From contig CBDUST010000157.1 of NCBI GenBank assembly GCA_965369945.1, positions 1 through 9,951 on the forward strand: DNA of 9,951 nucleotides, written 5' to 3'. Below, in pieces: positions 6,339 to 9,951 of the stretch; within the stretch, counting starts at the first letter, position 1; every line of letters starts with the position of its first letter. This stretch comes from JADFNO01 sp965369945 (lineage in GTDB: Bacteria > Planctomycetota > Phycisphaerae > Phycisphaerales > SM1A02). The notes beneath the pieces were generated by a model. The model saw only the letters and a list, made by a program, of their open reading frames with translations, made no database searches and had not been told where the DNA came from. Both the position numbers and the translations under genes were made by a program.

Positions 6339-7379
6339 ATGAGCACACCGCAGTCCAAAATAACCGCTTGCGTTGCCTTCGTTCTCGCCGCCGTTGCATG
6401 CGGCGCCTTGGGCGACCCTCCACCGGTCAACGGCTTGGTGGGGAAAGACCCGCTCTCGCCGCAGGATCGCGGCCAGGTCCGTACCTATGCCGACTTCTAC
6501 TGCAATCAGCTTGCCGCTGGGGACATCCAGGCCGCCGAACGGGCAAAGCGGCAACTGCTGGATCCGCTCCGGTCGCCCGTGATCAGCGGTGACTTCCAGC
6601 TGGAGTACTCCAAGGTCTTGGCGGGAAATCTTGCTGCGGTCATCGACTCAGACAAGCCGCACGCAGCGGTCAATGCGATGCAGCTGATCGGGTTTTTGGG
6701 AACGGATCGAGCGCTCGACGTCATCAAGGATCACCTCGACTCCAAAGACGAGGATCGTTTCGAGATTCGGCTGTGGGCGGCCAAGGCGTTCAGAATGGCG
6801 GCGGATGCGGACGAGCTCGACGCAAACGATTTGAATCCACTGCTTCGCCAGTTCGATACCGCATGCCGAAACGAGACCGAGCCTTCCGTGCTTCTCCGAC
6901 AATACGAGGCGATCGCATCGGTTGACAGCCCGGTTGCACGCAGTGTTCTACTCGGCGCGATCGGTAAGAAACTCGACGTGCTGCAGGCACAGGCCCAGCC
7001 CAGTCGGTTGATGGACGCAATTTATCCGGCACTGATTCGCCTTCGCGGTCAGTTTCTGAATCGCAGGCTCGCCGCCGCGGATCAAGAGGTGTTCGGAAAG
7101 AAGGTCGCCAGTCTTCTGTACAAGGTGTTCGAGGTTGGATCAGCCCACTGGAATATCATCCAGGCCGACGAGAAAACTCGACACGAGTTCCGCAGCTACA
7201 AGGGCGCGATCGGCGTCGCTGAGAGTTTCCTGAAGACGATCGATCGAACCGTTCGCACAGCTGAGCCACCCCGGACGCAACTCATCACCGCCTGGGAAAA
7301 TGCTGACAAGACCCGGTTCGATGCCGAGCACCGCCACTGGGGCAGGTTGCTAGATGGGCCTCCGTACAACGGGCGCTAA
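6339..7379 (+). CDS. Exported HEAT-like helical protein of unknown function
   Basis: This 346-aa protein starts with MSTPQSK and a hydrophobic stretch (residues 8-24, ITACVAFVLAAVACGALG), a signal peptide followed by DPPP. A Cys at 21 preceded by AVA is a weak lipobox-like site, so either a lipoprotein or a soluble exported protein is possible. The mature part is nearly all helical. Residues about 85-210 show HEAT-like pairs of helices with 'AAVNAMQLIGFLGTDRALDV' (109-128) and 'IRLWAAKAFRMA' (143-154), typical of armadillo-type interaction scaffolds. No enzymatic motif is seen. I choose ATG 6339 because of the signal peptide; a longer GTG start at 6297 adds only a Pro-rich stretch. Neither start has a clear ribosome-binding site. 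It is divergent from another exported helical protein, so the two may share regulation or a complex, but this is inference. Confidence 0.82.
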   Translation: MSTPQSKITACVAFVLAAVACGALGDPPPVNGLVGKDPLSPQDRGQVRTYADFYCNQLAAGDIQAAERAKRQLLDPLRSPVISGDFQLEYSKVLAGNLAAVIDSDKPHAAVNAMQLIGFLGTDRALDVIKDHLDSKDEDRFEIRLWAAKAFRMAADADELDANDLNPLLRQFDTACRNETEPSVLLRQYEAIASVDSPVARSVLLGAIGKKLDVLQAQAQPSRLMDAIYPALIRLRGQFLNRRLAAADQEVFGKKVASLLYKVFEVGSAHWNIIQADEKTRHEFRSYKGAIGVAESFLKTIDRTVRTAEPPRTQLITAWENADKTRFDAEHRHWGRLLDGPPYNGR

Positions 7380-7562
7380 GCATCCGTTCACTCTACATAA
7401 CTTGCTAATAGACCCGCCGGGCCAAGGCTGCTCTGCGATCGGCTTGACCAGAAAACGAACGGATGTCGCCTACGTAGGTGACGCCTGCTCAGGCTGCATA
7501 CAACGACCTAACGGGAACGCGGGGGAGCGGATGAAGCTCAAGAATGTCGCTCCGTTTGGCTG
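7380..7562. other. Intergenic region before the first HAF gene
   Basis: No gene is supported between the stop at 7379 and the conserved leader of the HAF gene. GTCGCCTAC (7465-7473) abuts GTAGGTGAC (7474-7482), a nearly perfect 18-bp palindrome with one G-T pair. Directly after it is a small GCCTG-CT-CAGGC inverted repeat (7483-7494). These may be a transcript end or a binding site. No T-tract follows. Confidence 0.4.
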
Positions 7563-7730
7563 GTTTTGTCCCCTATCTACCCTGGTTTGCACGTATAGTG
7601 AATGAGAATTTCGTAGGAATTGAGGGTACAAAGGATGAGGAACGGAAGGGCACAAGAGTGCAGAAACCTACTGGTGGGGATGGTCCAGCTCCTGCTTTTT
7701 GCAGGGCCTGTAATGGCTGAGATCCCTTGT
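7563..7730 (+). repeat. Duplicated HAF leader and signal-peptide region, copy 1
   Basis: This stretch closely resembles 9661-9827. Shared blocks in order are GTTTTGT, CCCTGGTTTGC, CGTATAGTG, GGAAT.GAGGGT and then the start codon and first 32 codons. Of those 32 residues 26 are identical between the two copies. Similarity falls sharply beyond residue 32, so the conserved unit is the leader plus the signal peptide. Confidence 0.85.
7594..7599 (+). promoter_or_regulatory. Candidate -10 box TATAGT of the first HAF gene
   Basis: TATAGT differs from the -10 consensus at one position and lies 41 nt before the ATG at 7635. The same hexamer in the same block (GTATAGTG) sits 40 nt before the second paralogue's ATG, and this conservation is the main support. 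There is no good -35 at the usual distance; a TTGTCC at 7566-7571 is 22 nt away, too far for a standard sigma-70 promoter. Confidence 0.4.
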
Positions 7731-9182
7731 GGGGGGTATGAAGTCACTGCGATCGTGAGTATGGAGAAGTGTCCTCCGTTTGGGAATCCGCCGGTCGTTC
7801 CGATGGGAATCAATGAACAGGGCTGGATGGTTGGGTACTTTATCGCCTGTGTCGTTGGTCCGAGTACTGCCTTCTTGTGGACGCCGGACGACGGGCTTGT
7901 GGCGATTCCCATGCCCGCCGGTACGAGCCGGAGCCGTGCCTTGGCCATCAGCGGCACCAGGGTCGTGGGCTGGTACGACAACGCAGAACTCGAATTGGGC
8001 ACAACCGGCTTCCTTTACGACTACGAAACCGATCACTTCACGAGCCTGGGCACACTACCAGGGGGTAACGCGAGCGAAGTGGGTGGAATAAATAGCAAGG
8101 GCGAAATTGTGGGATCCTGGGGCAACACCGTGAAGGGTCCTTTCCCATTAGCTTTCATCTGGCGTGACGGTGAAATGATTGATATCAGTCCGGATTTTGG
8201 CACTGCTACGAGCAGGGGTTTGGATATCAAATCCGATGGTTTTGTTACTGGCTGGATGGGGGACTCACAACTCAATGACGCCCGCGCGTATGTCTGGAAC
8301 AATGGAAGAGTTACACAACTGCCACCCCTCCCCGGCGGAATCACCAGCGAAGGTCAAGCTATCAATCGTTTCGGCGACGTAGCAGGGCGAGGCCAGTTCT
8401 TTGATCCTGAGCTAAATGCGGATGTTTGGCGTGCATTTGCGTTTATCGACGGCGAAGCAATCAACCTCGGCATACTTCCAGGATTCGAGAAGTCCGTTGC
8501 CACCGGAATCAATGACGATCAAATAATCGTTGGTTTTTCGCAGACAACGTCGGCTGAAGCCTTCATCTGGAAAGATGGCGAGATGGGGTCGCTCAACGAT
8601 GTAACCCCGCCGGAGTTCGGTCTCGATTTCATCACCGCCCGCGGGATCAATCAGGCAGGCCAGATCGCGGCCAAGGCATCCGGACCGGATGGAGTTGTCG
8701 CCGTTCTCTTGACACCGATTGAAAGCACCGTCGTCCCCGACGATTTCAGCGCGTTCCGCGGTTTCTACAACTCCGGTGACCTGGACAGCCTTCTGGAATC
8801 GGATGAGAACAAGCTGTGCTTCAACCCGGGCATCGTACTCAATCCAACCGAAGCTCCGATCACACTAGATTTTCTAGGTTCGTTGCCAAACGATGCTCCA
8901 TCGACACTTGACGTGACGATCGAATCGTCAGCGAACACTGTCGGTTTGGAACTCACATTCTCATTCTGGAACTACAACACGAATTCGTGGGATGTTGTTG
9001 GTACGGACACGCAGTCGCTCAACGCCGATACCGTCAGGACTTTTTCCGGCACACCGGCGAATCATGTAGAGGCGGCCACTGGCGAAGTGAGGACTAGATA
9101 CGAAGTTCGTGTAGTGAGCTTTATATTCCTTTTCCCATGGACGGATTGCATCGACCATGTCTTCTGGACGGTATCAAACTAG
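7635..9182 (+). CDS. Secreted HAF-repeat protein
   Basis: This 515-aa protein has a signal peptide (MRNGRAQECRN, hydrophobic 12-24, likely cut after VMA at 28). Residues about 50-360 contain at least seven HAF-type (TIGR02913) repeats, recognised by 'GINxxGxxVG' strands followed by 'AFxWxxGxxxxLxxLPGG': for example 57-68, 104-113, 150-162, 196-207, 242-252, 291-302 and 337-345. This pattern implies a beta-propeller-like extracellular fold. Residues about 363-515 form a second beta-rich domain ending LFPWTDCIDHVFWTVSN, which I recognise as a recurrent C-terminal domain of planctomycete secreted proteins. The ATG at 7635 is chosen over TTG 7620 because GAGGG (7622-7626) lies 8 nt upstream and the paralogue uses the same ATG. 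Function is unknown; it is exported and possibly surface-bound. A dockerin-like module follows immediately in another frame. Confidence 0.9.
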   Translation: MRNGRAQECRNLLVGMVQLLLFAGPVMAEIPCGGYEVTAIVSMEKCPPFGNPPVVPMGINEQGWMVGYFIACVVGPSTAFLWTPDDGLVAIPMPAGTSRSRALAISGTRVVGWYDNAELELGTTGFLYDYETDHFTSLGTLPGGNASEVGGINSKGEIVGSWGNTVKGPFPLAFIWRDGEMIDISPDFGTATSRGLDIKSDGFVTGWMGDSQLNDARAYVWNNGRVTQLPPLPGGITSEGQAINRFGDVAGRGQFFDPELNADVWRAFAFIDGEAINLGILPGFEKSVATGINDDQIIVGFSQTTSAEAFIWKDGEMGSLNDVTPPEFGLDFITARGINQAGQIAAKASGPDGVVAVLLTPIESTVVPDDFSAFRGFYNSGDLDSLLESDENKLCFNPGIVLNPTEAPITLDFLGSLPNDAPSTLDVTIESSANTVGLELTFSFWNYNTNSWDVVGTDTQSLNADTVRTFSGTPANHVEAATGEVRTRYEVRVVSFIFLFPWTDCIDHVFWTVSN

Positions 9183-9339
9183 CTTCGACAACAACGGCTC
9201 CGTCGGCGCATCCGACCTCCTCGCCCTCCTCGCCAACTGGGGGCCGTGTGAGAATTGTCAAGAGTGCGCCGCCGACCTCAATGGCGATTGTACTGTCGGA
9301 GCCGGTGATGTACTTCTGCTACTTGCGAATTGGGGATAG
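9157..9339 (+). pseudogene. Out-of-frame dockerin-like two-repeat module
   Basis: This frame, +1 relative to the HAF gene, encodes 'FDNNGSVGASDLLALLANWG' (from 9184) and 'ADLNGDCTVGAGDVLLLLANWG' in tandem, ending at a TAG at 9337-9339. These are EF-hand/dockerin-like Asp/Asn loops of the kind that end many secreted proteins of Phycisphaerae, where they may act as cell-surface or interaction tags. The second loop keeps Asp, Asn, Asp and Asp at the calcium-ligand positions. The first has lost its leading Asp. The module has no signal peptide or ribosome-binding site of its own, so it makes sense only as the C-terminus of the preceding protein. Removing one A from the AAA at 9176-9178 would join the frames as ...FWTVSTSFDNNGSVG... 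A frameshift, sequencing error or programmed shift could explain the break. Confidence 0.7.
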
Positions 9340-9344
9340 GACGT

Positions 9345-9375
9345 AACCACAGATGAACACAGATACGCACAGATG
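9345..9375. repeat. ACAGAT repeat with 10-nt period
   Basis: ACAGAT occurs at 9349-9354, 9359-9364 and 9369-9374, exactly 10 nt apart, in the block AACCACAGATGAACACAGAT and its continuation. I recognise this type of 'ACCACAGATGAACACAGAT' element as a dispersed intergenic repeat found in many environmental genomes, including planctomycetes. Its role is unknown. Confidence 0.7.
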
Positions 9376-9395
9376 TAGAGATTGAATTGTAAAGT

Positions 9396-9412
9396 CGCGA
9401 CCGGTGGTCGCG
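9396..9412 (+). terminator. GC-rich stem-loop after the HAF/dockerin region, possible terminator
   Basis: CGCGACC (9396-9402) and GGTCGCG (9406-9412) form a perfect 7-bp stem with a 3-nt loop (GGT), extendable by G-U pairs at the base. It lies about 57 nt after the stop of the dockerin-like module, a fitting place for the end of that transcript. Only a short GTCTT follows, so classical termination is uncertain; it may instead belong to the neighbouring repeat. Confidence 0.45.
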
Positions 9413-9660
9413 GTCTTAAGGAGCAACGACTGATCGCGGGGTGAAGACTCTGACTATCGGATTCAGGGACGATGGATCGGGCAAGGATGGCCTGAACAAC
9501 ATGAGGGAATGAAAAACCACGAATGAGTGGGGCGCGATCGGTGCGCACACCCACAAGACAAGAAGGAGGTGGCTCGGCAAAAGAACAACGTCAGATGGCA
9601 TGTAAGAACCCAACGGCTATTGGAGGGGACGAATCTTAAGACTTCGGTCGTTTTTCGTTC

Positions 9661-9827
9661 GTTTTGTTCCTCATATTCCCTGGTTTGCCCGTATAGTGGA
9701 TCAGCAGTTCATCGGAATCGAGGGTGTCGGGATGAGGAACGGAAAGGCACAAGAGTGCAGCAACCTGCTTGTGGGGACGGTGCAGCTCCTGCTTCTCGCA
9801 GGGCCTGTGACGGCTCAGATTCCATGC
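9661..9827 (+). repeat. Duplicated HAF leader and signal-peptide region, copy 2
   Basis: This stretch is the second copy of 7563-7730, with the same ordered blocks and 26 of 32 identical signal-region residues. The spacing from TATAGT to ATG differs by a single nucleotide (40 versus 41). The distance between copies is about 2.1 kb, which corresponds to one gene plus its spacer. Confidence 0.85.
9692..9697 (+). promoter_or_regulatory. Candidate -10 box TATAGT of the second HAF gene
   Basis: TATAGT sits in the same CCCTGGTTTGC-N-CGTATAGTG block as in the first copy, 40 nt before the ATG at 9732. Conservation between paralogues supports a shared promoter. As in the first copy, no -35 at standard spacing is visible, so another sigma factor may read it. 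Confidence 0.4.
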
Positions 9828-9951
9828 GAGTATGACGTGCAGATAATTGCGTCACCCAACGACTGCGGTGGGTTTGGGACCGTCAACACCGTCGGTCTGG
9901 GGCTCAATGAGCGTGGCGATGTGGTTGGGTACTACAAATGCCCGCTTTGGG
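9732..9951 (+). CDS. Secreted HAF-type paralogue, N-terminal part, runs off window
   Basis: The frame is open from ATG 9732 to the right edge, with 73 complete codons. It begins MRNGKAQECSNLLVGTVQ and has a signal peptide with a likely cut after VTA (residue 28), almost the same as in the 515-aa protein. After the signal, residues 56-67 (GLGLNERGDVVG) give the first HAF-type strand. GAGGG (9720-9724) lies 7 nt upstream of the start. The mature part has diverged strongly from the first copy (for example CEYDVQIIASPNDCGGFG), so this is a related but distinct protein and not a recent exact duplicate. How many HAF repeats it has, and whether it ends in a dockerin-like module in frame, cannot be seen here. 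Confidence 0.88.
   Translation, partial: MRNGKAQECSNLLVGTVQLLLLAGPVTAQIPCEYDVQIIASPNDCGGFGTVNTVGLGLNERGDVVGYYKCPLW

Larger units (their letters stand above)
9340..9660. other. Gene-free region between the tandem HAF genes
   Basis: From the module's stop to the conserved leader of the second HAF gene I see no supported gene. The region holds the ACAGAT repeat (9345-9375) and a GC-rich hairpin (9396-9412). Nearer its middle, AAAAACCACGAATG (about 9509-9522) resembles another simple dispersed repeat common in environmental bacteria. The open frame at 9527-9835 runs through the second gene's leader and signal peptide in another frame and is not credible. Confidence 0.6.

Noticed and set aside
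6027..6554. A 176-residue N-terminal extension of the 806-aa protein (start at 6554).
   Set aside because: The signal peptide and AGGAG site mark the start at 6026. The extension is low-complexity, overlaps the divergent 346-aa gene and would bury the signal peptide.
7571..7600. A sigma-54 promoter in the HAF leader.
   Set aside because: The GG and GC elements are not at the required spacing in either copy.
9174..9186. A prfB-like programmed +1 frameshift site.
   Set aside because: The CUU-UGA-C signal and an upstream Shine-Dalgarno-like stimulator are absent; only AAC-TAG-C is seen. I keep it as one option, not as a called feature.
9345..9375. A CRISPR-like reading of the regular ACAGAT spacing.
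   Set aside because: The units are only 6 nt with 4-nt gaps; there are no spacers of usable length and no cas genes.
9527..9835. A 102-aa open frame before the second HAF gene.
   Set aside because: It overlaps the conserved leader and signal-peptide codons in another frame and contains no known motif.

Overview
The window looks like chromosomal DNA from a planctomycete, most likely of the Phycisphaerae type. Three things suggest this: a TIGR02999/PF07638-type ECF sigma factor paired with a Hanks-type Ser/Thr kinase, HAF-repeat secreted proteins with a C-terminal domain ending in 'FPWTDCIDHVFWTV', and a dockerin-like 'ASDLLALLANWG' module. The placement is my recognition of these families, not a database result. 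I see no transposase, integrase, phage gene, tRNA, rRNA or CRISPR array.

Layout. (1) Positions 1-1391, minus strand: an ECF sigma factor followed by an overlapping Ser/Thr kinase. The kinase runs off the left edge of the window, so only its N-terminal 268 codons are present. (2) 1475-2011, plus: pyrE, orotate phosphoribosyltransferase, transcribed divergently from the sigma factor. (3) 2089-2620, plus: an overlapping DUF433/DUF5615 toxin-antitoxin-type pair with a possible promoter and palindrome in front. (4) 2676-6026, minus: a probable two-gene operon encoding an 806-aa exported helical-repeat protein and, 6 nt later, a multi-pass membrane protein resembling the LPG-synthase-TM/flippase-like family. 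(5) 6339-7379, plus: a divergent, exported, HEAT-like helical protein. The 312-nt divergent spacer holds two hairpins and a weak promoter candidate. (6) 7635-9339, plus: a secreted HAF-repeat protein of 515 aa, followed directly, in the +1 reading frame, by a two-repeat dockerin-like module. (7) 9340-9731: a gene-free stretch with a 10-nt-period ACAGAT repeat, a GC-rich hairpin and a conserved leader. (8) 9732 to the right edge: the start of a second HAF-type paralogue whose leader and signal peptide closely match the first.

How the genes may work together. The sigma factor and kinase probably form a regulatory pair. The sigma factor has Thr where classical ECF factors carry an acidic DAED motif, so activation by phosphorylation is a reasonable hypothesis. 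The 806-aa protein, the membrane protein and perhaps the divergent HEAT-like protein may form an uncharacterised envelope module. The HAF genes are a tandem family of exported proteins. The most interesting points are the out-of-frame dockerin-like module and the duplicated leader and signal peptide of the HAF genes.
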